A stretch of 64,000 nucleotides of DNA from Novosphingobium sp. 9 (GTDB lineage: Bacteria; Pseudomonadota; Alphaproteobacteria; Sphingomonadales; Sphingomonadaceae). The stretch lies in assembly GCF_025340265.1 (NCBI RefSeq), contig NZ_CP022707.1, forward strand, positions 744,501 through 808,500, written 5' to 3'. The notes under the pieces are model-generated. The model was given only the letters and a program-made list of their open reading frames with translations, did not search any database and was not told where the DNA came from. Each line of letters starts with the position of its first letter. Position 1 is the first letter of the stretch. The position numbers and the translations under genes were made by a program. Below, piece after piece: positions 1 through 10,100 of this stretch.

Positions 1-465
1 AATGTCGGCACCAGCCTGTCCGCGCAGACCAACCCGGTGCGCACCTTCCATCCCGGCACCGCGCGCGGGCGGCTGCTCGGCGGCAATCTCACCGTGCTTT
101 CGGCGCTGGTCGGCACGCCCTACCTGCCCGACTTCACCGGCGCGATCCTGTTCATCGAGGATACCAACGAGTCCGAATACCGGATCGACCGGATGCTGAC
201 GCAGCTCTCGCTCGCCGGGATCTTCGACAAGGTGGCGGGCATCGTGTTCGGCCAGTGTACCAACTGCGTCAACCCGGATGGCGGCTGGGGCAACTTCACG
301 ATCTACGAAGTGCTCGACCGGCAGTTCGCTTCGCTGGGCAAGCCCGCGTTCCAGGGCGCGGCGATCGGGCATATCGCCCATCAGGACAGTATTCCGGTGG
401 GAATCCCGGCCGAGATCGATTCGATTGCAGGCACGATTCGCGTGCTGGAGCCGCTGACGGCCTGA
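1..465 (+). CDS. LD-carboxypeptidase (S66 family), C-terminal part
   Basis: The reading frame is open from the first base, so the gene begins left of the window and only about 154 C-terminal residues are present. The product belongs to the S66 family, which removes the terminal D-alanine from murein tetrapeptides during cell-wall recycling in the cytoplasm. The visible part has the family's conserved acidic segment (ILFIEDTNESEYRIDRML) and the C-terminal GHxxxxxxxPVG block (AIGHIAHQDSIPVG), whose histidine is expected to join the Ser-Glu-His catalytic set. The catalytic serine lies outside the window. The GTG at base 37 is internal, because homology continues upstream of it. The gene has no obvious link to the cellulose operon that follows after a gap of about 200 bases. 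Confidence 0.85.
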   Translation, partial: NVGTSLSAQTNPVRTFHPGTARGRLLGGNLTVLSALVGTPYLPDFTGAILFIEDTNESEYRIDRMLTQLSLAGIFDKVAGIVFGQCTNCVNPDGGWGNFTIYEVLDRQFASLGKPAFQGAAIGHIAHQDSIPVGIPAEIDSIAGTIRVLEPLTA

Positions 466-594
466 TCCCGCTGCCCAACCGGTGCGCCGGAGTAACGATT
501 CGGTAAAAATCAGCCTCGGGTTTGCACTTAGGCTTTGCCCTTTCTTACGGAAAAGCTAGGGTTTTATACCGGGGTCGCGGGGGCGCGAAACCTG

Positions 595-649
595 TCGTTA
601 ACCATTGTCTGCGATCCAGAGTTGGAAACATGGTTCGTAGAAATACGGA
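595..649 (+). promoter_or_regulatory. Upstream element, copy 1, of the first bcsR-like gene
   Basis: Two blocks here recur in front of the second bcsR-like gene. Block A is TCGTTAACCATTGTCTGCGA at 595-614 and block B is TTCGTAGAAATACGGA at 634-649, with a 19-base spacer. Block A differs at one base from the copy at 1465-1484, and block B is identical to the copy at 1490-1505. Block A contains TTAACCAT, which resembles a half-site of the alphaproteobacterial cell-cycle regulator CtrA. The duplication is seen directly. The CtrA reading is inference. Confidence 0.5.
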
Positions 650-669
650 AAATACGGAAGGGTTTTGCG

Positions 670-1122
670 ATGCGCGTCGATGCCAAGGCTCTGCTCGACC
701 GGTTGGGCAAGCAGGAATTCGCCTACAAGGAATTTGCCGATCGCTTCAGTGAATTGGAGCTGTGGCCGCTGTTCGAAGCGCTGCTGAAAGATCCGCGCCT
801 CGCCAGCCTCGACGATGCCGGCGACACGATCAGTGTCGAGGAGATCGAGGCGGTGGCAGGACTGGCGGCTTCCGCTGCGCCGGCGATGCCGGCCTTCGCG
901 ACAGCAGCGCCGGCGGCCCCTTCTGCCCCTTCTGCCCCTTCTGCCCCTGCGCTCAGCGCTGCGCAGAACGAGGCATTCAGTTCCCTGTTCGCACGCTACG
1001 AGAATCCCGAAGCGGCTCGTGTCGCCCCTTCCGTCCCTGCGCCTGCGCCCCAACGCCCCAAGCAGGACGTGCGTGCGATGCTGCGCGAGCTCTCGCAACT
1101 CAACCAGAGCGGCAAGCTCTGA
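670..1122 (+). CDS. BcsR/BcsP-like cellulose biosynthesis regulator, copy 1
   Basis: This 150-residue soluble protein opens with MRVDAKALLDRLGK and a conserved block, FADRFSELELWPLFEALL. That block resembles the short BcsR domain (E. coli BcsR ends in a similar acidic, leucine-rich stretch followed by WPLL), which supports BcsQ and BcsA function. Residues about 65-105 are an Ala/Pro-rich linker with repeated SAP units, followed by an LFARY motif and a basic tail. The ATG at 670 was chosen because the protein then starts exactly like its paralogue at 1515 and follows GGAAGGG. A longer frame reaching base 535 would cross the duplicated non-coding element. About 32 of the first 45 residues match the second copy by eye. 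The position just before bcsQ supports the assignment. Whether it is better called BcsR or BcsP is open. Confidence 0.65.
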   Translation: MRVDAKALLDRLGKQEFAYKEFADRFSELELWPLFEALLKDPRLASLDDAGDTISVEEIEAVAGLAASAAPAMPAFATAAPAAPSAPSAPSAPALSAAQNEAFSSLFARYENPEAARVAPSVPAPAPQRPKQDVRAMLRELSQLNQSGKL

Positions 1123-1464
1123 TGACGCGGAGCGACCGATTCGGAGTGAAAACCCCGTTTCGGGGCGCGTTTCCGGCAAGGGCGTCGCAAACGATTTTAG
1201 GGGGCGCTTCTGCGCTCGTGCAGCGGTGCCGGGGTGCAGGGGGCTTCACGGTAACGTCATGCTGCAATCAGATTAGCGTTCTGCGACAAGGCAAAGGCAT
1301 TGCAGGGCATACTTTCCGGCGCGATTCCGGCGACTTGCGGAAGGGGCTTGGGGTCTGTCCCGTTAAGGAACGTTTCCGCAATGCAGCAAGATTGGATCTA
1401 CCTACGTATTCTAGGAAATTCGCATCGATAGTAAACGGCGGGAAGAAAGTTCCGGGGGAACTTC
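1123..1464. other. Intergenic region between the two bcsR-like genes
   Basis: About 340 bases carry no convincing gene. A small hairpin (CCCCG-TTT-CGGGG, 1153-1165) lies just after the first bcsR-like gene and could be a weak terminator, but it lacks a T run. The right end leads into the second copy of the upstream element. The spacing suggests that the second bcsR-like gene and the operon behind it have their own promoter. Confidence 0.4.
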
Positions 1465-1505
1465 TCGTTAACCATTATCTGCGAAATATTTCGTAGAAAT
1501 ACGGA
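1465..1505 (+). promoter_or_regulatory. Upstream element, copy 2, in front of the second bcsR-like gene
   Basis: This is the second copy of the two-block element: block A at 1465-1484 (TCGTTAACCATTATCTGCGA) and block B at 1490-1505 (TTCGTAGAAATACGGA), with only 5 bases between them instead of 19. The end of block B (ACGGAG) also supplies the ribosome binding site for the GTG at 1515. It contains the same TTAACCAT, a possible CtrA half-site. Confidence 0.5.
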
Positions 1506-1514
1506 GAAACTGCC

Positions 1515-1871
1515 GTGCGCGTCGATGCCAAGAAACTGCTGGCCAGAATGGGCAAGACCGACTTTGCCTATCAGGCGTTTACCGATCGCTTCAGCGAGCT
1601 GGAGCTGTGGCCGCTGTTCGAGCAGGTGCTCGGCGATCCGGCGATGGCGCAGCTTGCCGAGGAGCCCGCTCACGATGTGGCCGAGGCATTGTCGGCGCAA
1701 GCAACGGAAGCTGCCAACGCATCGCAGCATAGCGCTCCGATCCATGCGCTCTTCGCGCAATACGCCGCACTGCCCGCGCAGAGCGGCGATGTCATCGCAT
1801 CCGCGAACCTTTTCAGGGACAGGTCCGCGCTGAACGGCTTCTCCCGTCCCACTCTGCACGGAGCCGGATAA
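1515..1871 (+). CDS. BcsR/BcsP-like cellulose biosynthesis regulator, copy 2
   Basis: A 118-residue paralogue of the product at 670-1122. It starts MRVDAKKLLARMGK and carries the same core DRFSELELWPLFE and a later LFAQY motif (LFARY in copy 1). It lacks the long Ala/Pro linker, and its tail is unrelated. The start is GTG, supported by GGAG about 7 bases upstream and by alignment with copy 1. Its stop overlaps the bcsQ start in TAATG, so it is translationally coupled to bcsQ. The likely role is to assist BcsQ/BcsA assembly, by analogy with E. coli BcsR. The existence of two diverged copies is the unusual part. Confidence 0.65.
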   Translation: MRVDAKKLLARMGKTDFAYQAFTDRFSELELWPLFEQVLGDPAMAQLAEEPAHDVAEALSAQATEAANASQHSAPIHALFAQYAALPAQSGDVIASANLFRDRSALNGFSRPTLHGAG

Positions 1872-2665
1872 TGGCCCTTATCGTCTGTCATTCGCCCAAG
1901 GGCGGCACCGGCACCACTTTCGTTGCCGCACACCTCGCCCAGGGGCTGGTCGCGCAGGGCGCCGAAGTCACCGTGCTGACCACCGCAACTTTCGACCCGC
2001 TGCCGCTGCACTTCGCGCTGCCGCCTGCCACGCGCCTGCCTTCGCTGCTGGCGCCCGCCGACCAGGCGGTGGTGGTCAACGGCATCGATCTGCGTAAGAT
2101 GACGCGCGCCGAACACGAGCCCGATTTCGCGGCGATGATCGGCGATCTGGGCTTTCTGGAAGCCGGTAACGAGCGCGTCATGATCGTCGATGTGCCTTCG
2201 GGACAGCTCGGTTTCGCGCGCTCGCTGCTGGAGATCGCGCAGCTGCACCTGTGCACGCTGACCGCTGCGCCGGAATGTCTCTCGATGATCCCGCGTCTGA
2301 TCGATGGCGAGGATGGCGTGTGGGGCGCGCAGAGCATGCTCGTGCTCAACCGGCTTGACGAAACCCGCCGCCTGTCGCGCCATTCGGCCGCGTTCCTGCG
2401 CGAACTTGCCGGATCGCGCCTGCTGGGCCGTGTACGTCTGGACGAAGCGGTTCCCGAGGCGGGTGCCATGCTCCAGCCGCTGGACCGTTATGCGCCCACC
2501 AGCGCCGCGCTGACGGATCTGGTGCAGATCGCCCAGGCGGTCGGGGTGCGTCTCGAAGCGGAGGGCGTGGCGTTCGACACCTCCGCCGTCGACACCTCTG
2601 CCGTAGATACGCGGCAAGCTGCGGCGGACGTACGTCAGTCTGCCAAGCAGAGCCGCGTCGCATGA
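1871..2665 (+). CDS. bcsQ: Cellulose biosynthesis protein BcsQ (MinD/ParA-like)
   Basis: This 264-residue protein of the SIMIBI P-loop class would help localise and activate the cellulose synthase at the inner membrane. The N-terminal loop reads CHSPKGGTGTTF. The deviant-Walker lysine is present at the start (KGG), but the second lysine of the usual GKT/S is a threonine. E. coli BcsQ has the same GTTT substitution, so it is a family trait and not damage. A Walker-B-like IVDVPSG follows near residue 100. The start overlaps the stop of the upstream bcsR-like gene, and the stop overlaps bcsAB in ATGA, so this is a tightly coupled operon. Confidence 0.85.
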   Translation: MALIVCHSPKGGTGTTFVAAHLAQGLVAQGAEVTVLTTATFDPLPLHFALPPATRLPSLLAPADQAVVVNGIDLRKMTRAEHEPDFAAMIGDLGFLEAGNERVMIVDVPSGQLGFARSLLEIAQLHLCTLTAAPECLSMIPRLIDGEDGVWGAQSMLVLNRLDETRRLSRHSAAFLRELAGSRLLGRVRLDEAVPEAGAMLQPLDRYAPTSAALTDLVQIAQAVGVRLEAEGVAFDTSAVDTSAVDTRQAAADVRQSAKQSRVA

Positions 2666-5600
2666 AGGATCGCCTGCTCTCTCCCGGTATCATGCGCCTG
2701 GTGGCGGTGGTGCCGATTGTGCTTATGGCCGCGCTCGTCATTGGCGTGCCGCTGGACAACAAGGCACAGTGGATGTTTGCAGGCGTCACCATCGCCGGCT
2801 GTCTGGTGCTCAAGCGCTGGAAAGGCCAGAAGGGCTCGCTTGCCCTTGGCATCCTCGCGGTCATCGTCTCGACGCGCTACATGTTCTGGCGCACGACCGA
2901 GACGCTGTCGTTCTCGACCCTGCCCGAATTCCTGTTCGGTTCGTGCCTCTACATCGCCGAGGCCTATGCCTGGATCATCCTGATCCTGGGCTTCATCCAG
3001 ACCAGCTGGCCGCTCAACCGGCCTGTCGTGGAACCGATCGGGCCGTCGGACGTGTGGCCCACGGTCGATATTTACATTCCAACCTACAACGAAAGCCTCG
3101 AGATCGTGCGCAACACGGTCTTTGCGGCGATGGACGTCGACTATCCGGCGGACCGCGTGCGGGTGTTCATTCTCGACGACGGCAAGCGCCCGGATTTCCG
3201 CGCCTTCGCGAAGGAAGCGGGCTGCGGCTACATCACGCGTGACAACAACCTGCACGCCAAGGCGGGCAACCTGAACGCGGCGATGAAGAAGACCGATGGC
3301 GAACTGATCGCCATCTTCGACTGCGATCACGTGCCGACCCGCGCCTTCCTGCAGCTGACCGTCGGCTGGTTCCAGCGCGACCCGCGTCTCGCGCTGCTGC
3401 AGACCCCGCACCACATGTATTCGCCCGATCCGGTGCAGCGCAACCTCGCCTCGACGATGGGCGACATGCCGGGCGAGGGGGACCTGTTCTATGGCGCGGT
3501 GCAGGGCGGCAACGACCTGTGGAACGCCACCTTCTTCTGCGGCTCGTGCGCGATCATCCGCCGCGAGGCGCTGATGGAGACCAACGGTTTCGCGGGTGAG
3601 ACCGTGACCGAGGACGCGCATACCGCGCTCAAGCTGCAGCGCACCGGCTGGAACACCGCCTATATCTCGGCGCGTCTTTCGGCAGGCCTTGCGACCGAGC
3701 GTCTCGTCCTGCACGTCGGCCAGCGCATCCGCTGGGCGCGCGGCATGACGCAGATCCTGCGCATCGACAATCCGCTGCTGGGCCGGGGCCTGACTCTCCA
3801 GCAGCGCCTCTGCTACCTGAACGCGATGCTGCACTTCCAGTATCCGCTGCCGCGTCTGGTCTTCCTGACCAGCCCGCTCGCCTATCTGATCTTCGGCCAG
3901 AACATCATCCAGGCTTCCGCCGGACTGATCTTCTCCTACGCCGCGCCGCACCTGTTCTGTTCGTCGGTCGCCAACGAGCGCACGCAGGGCGGAGAGCGCC
4001 GTCCGTTCTGGGGCGAGGTCTACGAGACGATTCTGGCCTTCCACCTCGTGAAGCCTACCGTCGCCACCTGGTTCCAGCCGCGCAAGGGCAAGTTCAACGT
4101 GACCGACAAGGGCCAGCTGCTGGACCGCACCTATTTCGACTGGGAAATCGTGCGCCCGCACCTGATCTGCATCGGGGTGATCGTCGCCGGTATCACGATG
4201 GGTATCGTGAAGCGCGTGTTCTTTCCCTACATGTTCAACATCCAGACCGACTCGCTGGTGCTGAACGTCGCCTGGGCCAGCTTCAGCCTTGCGATCCTGC
4301 TTGCCGCCGTTTCGGTTGCCCGAGAGACGCGTCAGGCCCGCCAGGACATCCGCGTGCCGGTCCAGCTGCCCGTTACCGCCTATCTCGAAAGCGGCCATAC
4401 CGTGCCTGCGCGCACCATCGACATCTCGATGGGCGGCGCGGGTATCCAGTTGCCCGCAGAACTGCCGACCAAGGACCGTACCCTGCGACACATTACCATG
4501 GCGATGGGCGATGAAGTGCTCTCGATTCCGGTGGAAACGGTGCGCGTTGCCAACGGCAATGCCTTCGTGCGCTTCCTCGAACTCGATACGCTGGCCGCGC
4601 GCCATCTCGTGCGAGCGGTGATGGGCCGTGCCGATGCATGGGAGCCGACCGGCAAGCCCAAGCCGGTCAGCGGTCTGCGCTCGCTGGCTGACATCATCCG
4701 CGTCGATATGGTGACGATCCGCCGCCTGATCGGCCTCAACCGCGCCGAGCGCCGCCGTATCCGCGAGATCGAGGGCGAGGCGATGGCCCGCGTCAAGGCC
4801 GAGAAGGAAGCGGCGGCCAAGCATACTGCCGACCGTCGCTCGCTGGCCAAGGCGGCCGCGCTGATCGGCGCGGCTGCATTGACGGCGGCCTTGCTCGCCT
4901 CAGGGGCGATCCCTGCCTTCGCGGCCCCCGCCCCGCGCGCTGCACAAGTTGCGACCGCCGATTCCGCAGCTCCCGCCGAAACGGACGGCGTGGCGCCCTC
5001 GCAGGCCAGCACCGTGCGCGAGCGCCTGACGCTCAAGGATCTGCGTGTCAGCCAGCCGATCCGGTTGCAGGGCACCCACGGCGAGATCGGCATCCCGTTC
5101 GGCATGCGCCAGGACCGTGTGGTTACATCCGCCACAATGACGCTGCGCATGGCCTGGTCGCCGGCGCTGCTCGAAGGGTTGAGCCAGATGGTGGTGCTGG
5201 TGAACGGCGAGGTTGTGCAGACGATCCCGCTCACCCGCGCGATGTCGGGCGGTCAGACGCTGACGATCCCGGTGAATCCGGCGCTGTTCTTGCCCGGTGA
5301 CAACCGCCTGAACCTGCGCCTGATCGGGCATTATACCCGTGATTGCGAAGACCCGTTCCACTCCTCGCTGTGGGCCAATGTCTCAAACACCGGCACCTAT
5401 CTGGATGTCAGCTATGCGCCGCTCGGCTTCAGCCGCGATCTTTCGCGCCTGCCGCTGCCGTTCTTCGACAAGGGCCAGAACCTGCCGCTGAACATGCCGT
5501 TCGTCTTTGCGGGACAGCCGCACAAGGGCGAACTGGAAGCGGCTGCCAGCGTTGCGTCGTGGCTGGGGGCGCTTGCCAGCTATCGCGGCTACGATTTCAA

Positions 5601-7145
5601 GCCGGTCTACGGTTCGCTGCCGCGTGGCAATGCCATCGTCTTCCTGAAGACCGGGCAGTCCATCCCCGGCCTCAATGTCGATACCTCGGGCGGACCGTCG
5701 GCAGCTGTGGTGGCCAACCCGATCGATCCCGACGGGACGCTGCTGGTCCTGACCGGCAGCAACGACGGTGATCTGCGGCTTGCCGCCGCGGCGGTTTCGT
5801 TGGGGCGCGGCGTGTTCGGCGGTCCGCGCATGACCTTCGACGGCGTGCGCATTCCCACCTGGGCGCCCTACAGCGCGCCGCGTTGGATCAGCACCGAAAA
5901 GGCCGTGAAGCTGGGCGATATCATGCCCGACTATGCGCTTCAGGGCATGGGCATCCCGCCCGGACCGCTGACTGCCGCGTTCCGCGTCGCGCCCGATCTG
6001 TTCTTCTGGCCGCGCCAGGGGGCAGCCTCAGCCTGGGCTATCGCTATCCGGTGGCCGACTGGCTCGACAAGCGCGCCTCGCGTCTCGATGTCTCGATCAA
6101 CGGTCAGTACCTGCGCAGCCTGCCGCTGGGCGGAGGCCTGTGGCAGCGCCTGTTCGGCTGGGGCGGCGTGAGCACGGCGGACTCCAGCGCCACCGTCACC
6201 CTGCCGCGCTACAACCTGTTCGGCCAGAACCAGCTGGCGATGGACTACAACCTTGTCCTTGCCGACAAGAAGAAGTGCACCGGCACGCTGCCCGACAATG
6301 TGCGCGTGGCGATCGATCCCAACAGCACGATCGACCTTACGCATGCCTATCACGCACTGCGGATGCCCGATCTGGCGACGTTCGCCGGCGCGGGTTTCCC
6401 CTTCACGGTCAATCCCGACCTTGCCGGAACCACCGTCATCATGGCGCCGGATCCGCAGCCTGCAACGGTCGAGGCGTTCCTGATGCTGATGGGCCGCTTC
6501 GGCGATTCCACCGGCGCGCCTGCCACGGCGGTCACCGTGGCCTCGTCTGCCGATGCCGATCAGCTGCGCGATCAGGATGTGCTGGTGATCGGGCCGTCTT
6601 CCCTCGCCGGGGACGATGCGCTGTTCGCAGGAGCCCCCGTCCACTTCGAGAATGGCCGCCTGCGCGTGGCCGAGCGTACCGCGCTGCAGAATGTCACGGC
6701 GCTGTTCGGCGGCACCGACACCGATGATCCGGACGATGCAGCACCGGTGGTCTACAACGCACGCGGATTTGCCGGGATCGTCAGTTTCCGTTCGCCGTTT
6801 GCGTCCAAGCGTACGGTGGTTGCCGTGCTGGCCGATGACCGCGCAGCTCTGCCGGGCATTGTTTCGGGCATGGCCGACACCAAGATCAATGCCACCATCC
6901 AGGGCGATCTTTCGGTGACGGATGGCGACGGGATGACCAGCTTCCTGCTCGGCAACACCTATTGGGTAGGTTCGCTGCCCGCCTGGATGAAGATTGCCTA
7001 CTGGTTTTCGGGCCGTCCGCTGCTGATGGGGCTGGCCACATTGCTATTGGCTGTCGTACTGGCTGGACCTGCGTATTTCTACTTCCGTCGACAGGCGGAG
7101 CGCCGTCTCGCCAACAAGGACGGTGTCAACAAGGACGGCCATTGA
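2662..7145 (+). pseudogene. bcsAB: Cellulose synthase BcsA-BcsB fusion (frameshifted as sequenced)
   Basis: One frame encodes an entire BcsA followed directly by BcsB, as in the AcsAB fusion of Komagataeibacter. The BcsA part polymerises UDP-glucose. It has membrane segments, DD at 172-173, DCD at 220-222, TED at 316-318 and QRIRW at 354-358. A PilZ c-di-GMP domain follows, with RQDIR at 560-564 and a DxSxxG motif. A hydrophobic segment near residues 730-760 marks the junction and re-enters the membrane before the periplasmic BcsB part, which ends in a C-terminal membrane helix and a basic tail. The frame breaks at the G run 6018-6022. One extra G restores FFWPRQGGSLSLGY and an open frame to 7145, about 1,494 residues in total. 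The break is probably a sequencing error. The start overlaps bcsQ in ATGA, and the stop overlaps bcsC in TGATG. Confidence 0.85.
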
Positions 7146-10100
7146 TGAACGACTGCCCTGCGCCCCGTAACCGTCGCCGCGCCCGCCTTGGGTTGACGCT
7201 GCTGCTGGCGGGGGCAGCCTGTTCGGTCGTGCCGATGGCTCCGGCCTTTGCTGCCGATCCGGCGGTGGCGGCGCTGCTCAAGCAGGTGCAGTACTGGCGC
7301 TCGAAGGGGCGTGAGGATCTGGCCCAGCAGGCGCTGCGCCGCGCCCGCGCGCTGGCGCCGAACGATCCGGCGGTGAAGGGCGCGACGAATGCGCCCGCGC
7401 CGAAGCCTGTACCTGCGCCCAAACCGCAGCCTGCGCCCAGGGCCCAGCCGGTCGCGCGGCCTGCTGTCGTGCGCGAAAGCACGCCGATGCCGGCGCCCCG
7501 ACAGGCCCCCGCACCGGTACGACCAGCACCGGCAGCGCCTGCTCCGGTTACTGCCGCCAACCGGGCGGGCACTGCGCGTGTCGCCGGTTTCGACGCGCTG
7601 GACGATAACGATCTGGCGAAGGCGGGGGCGCAGTTCCAGCGCGCGCTCGATGTGAACGCGCATGACGGCGATGCGCTCGGCGGTCTTGGCCTCGTGCGCC
7701 TGCGCCAGAGCCGTTTTGCCGAAGCGGCGGACCTGCTCGAACAGGCCTCGCGCTATGGCAAGGCGGCGCAGTGGTCGCAGGGGCTGGCCTCGGCGCGCTT
7801 CTTTGCCGGGCTCGACGATGCCCGCTCGCTGCAGAAGCAGGGCCGCCTGTCCGATGCCCAGGCCGATGCCGAAGCGCTGGTGCGCTCGGGCTATCCGCAG
7901 CCTGCGCCTGCGCTGGAACTGCTGGCCGATCTCTATGACGCGCAGGGCCGTCATGCCGATGCGGCGGATCTCTACGCACAGGCGGCTAACGGAGACAAGG
8001 GCGGTGCGCAGGACGAGAACCGCCTGCAACTGCGCGCGATCCGCAGTCGTGCGCTGGCCGCCGCTGCCAATGGCGACGACATGACCGCGCAGCGCGAGTT
8101 CCAGACCGGGCTCGTCGCCGATCCCAATGATCCGTGGATCCGCTACGAGTTCGCGCGCTACATGATTTCGCGCGGGCGCGTGCCCGAGGCGGAATCGCTG
8201 CTGCGCTCGCTGGAAAGCACGGGCCGTGCGGATTCGCTTTATGCCGCCGCGCTGATCGACAACGAACTGGGCCGGGTGACCGCTGCCGACCAGTTGATCG
8301 ACCGTATTCCCGAAACGCAGCAGACGCCGCAGATGCGCGCCTTTGCGCTCGGCGTAAAGACCGACGCGGCGATCGTGCGCGCGCAGTACATGGCCAAGAG
8401 CGGGCAGAAGGCGCAAGGTATCGCTGCGCTCCAGCAGATCGGTTCGATCCCGAACCTTCCGGCGGGCAAGAAGGCCGCCGTCGCCACCGCGCTGATCGAC
8501 CTTGGCGATACGCAGGACGCGCTGCAACTGGCGCAGTCGACGATGGCAGGCAACATCACCGAGGTCGGCGATTACGAAGGCCTGATCGGCGTGTTCACGC
8601 GCGCAGGGCGCGATGATCTGGCCCAGCAGGCGCTCCAGCGCGCCAGCCAGATGGTCGGCACCTCGCCCGATGGCCAGAAGGCCTATGCCCGCATGAATGC
8701 GCAGCTGATGATCGGACAGGCCGATCGCGAGCGTCTTTCGGGGCAATACGCGCAGGCCTTCGATACGCTTCAGTCAGCCTGGAACGCCGCGCCCGATAAC
8801 GTGGAGATCCTTGCCGGGCTCGCGCGTCTCTATCAGGGCGGCAATATGCCCGGCCGTGCGGCGCAGACCTGGCAGCTCTATCTCCAGAAGAAGCCGGGCG
8901 ATCGCGATGCGCTGCTGGGGCTGGCCGAGACGGCGCAGGCAGCGGGCGACAAGCAGCTTTCGCAGCAGGCCGAGGATCAGGTGCTGCGCGGTTTCGCGCA
9001 GGATTATCAGGTCTACCTGACGCTGGCCCGCGTGGAGCAGGCGCGCGGCAATCAGGGCTCGGCCGTGCACATGCTGAAGGAAGCGCGCGAGCTTTACGCG
9101 CGCAGCGCCGGGCTTGGCGGTCTTTCCGGCAACAACCCCTTCGCGACGATGCAGGGCAATGCGGGCAATCCCTTCGCCTCGCAGCAGGTCGCGATGGCGC
9201 CTGCGCCGGTCAATCCCTTCGCGCTGGGCAACGGCGCGCGCGTGCCGTCGAATGGCGGCTATGCGCCGGTTCAGGGCGGCTATGCGCAAGGAAGCTATGG
9301 CCAGAGCGGCGCGACGGGCTATGCCGCGCCGGTGGCCTATAACGCCAATGCCGGAGGCAACTTCGGGGGCGGCTTCGGCGGTGGCAGCCAGGTGCCCGCC
9401 GCCTCGGCAGCGTCTTCCGGTGCTTTCGGGGCGCCGTCCTATCCGACGCAGGCACCACAGAGCTTTGGCGGCGGCATGCAGGCTGCCCCCATGCAGGGCA
9501 ATGCCATGCAGGGAACCGCAGCCTTCACCGGCGCGGAACAGACCGCACCTGTCGGCGCGGGATATTCCGCCGATCCGGTGATGGCGCAGATTCAGTCGCA
9601 GATCGCCCAGCTGTCCAGCGACAATGCCCCGCAGGCCGAAGTCACCACCGATTACCGTCAGCGCGCGGGCGAGACCGGCCTCAGCAAGCTTTCCGCGATC
9701 AAGGGCTCGGCCAAGCTTTCGACCGGCGTGCTCAAGGGGCGCGCCTATGTACGGGCCGATGCGACGGTGATCGACGCCGGACGCCCGACCGGATCGGCGC
9801 TGGCCCGCTTCGGCTACAATGCCACCGCCGAAGCGGAAGGCATCGTTGCGGCGGAGCCTTCGGCGCTCACCAACGCGCAGACGCAGAACGATTCGGGCGT
9901 CGCCTTCGCGGCGGGCTACGAAAGCGATGCGGCCAAGGCCGAGATCGGCACCACGCCGATCGGCATGGGGCAGACCAAGCTTACCTTCCATGCCGAGGCC
10001 AATCCCAAGGTCAGCCAGGACGTGCGCCTGAGCGCCATGGTCGAGCGTCAGCCGGTGACGGATTCGATCGTCTCCTACGCCGGCACGCTCGATCCGGTGA

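Noticed and set aside
2635..4824. A 729-codon minus-strand open frame opposite bcsA
   Set aside because: BcsA motifs on the plus strand are unmistakable, and the minus frame has no recognisable features.
6018..6022. Programmed -1 or +1 frameshift in bcsAB
   Set aside because: There is no slippery heptamer with downstream structure, and five unrelated genes in the window show the same kind of loss. Sequencing error is simpler.
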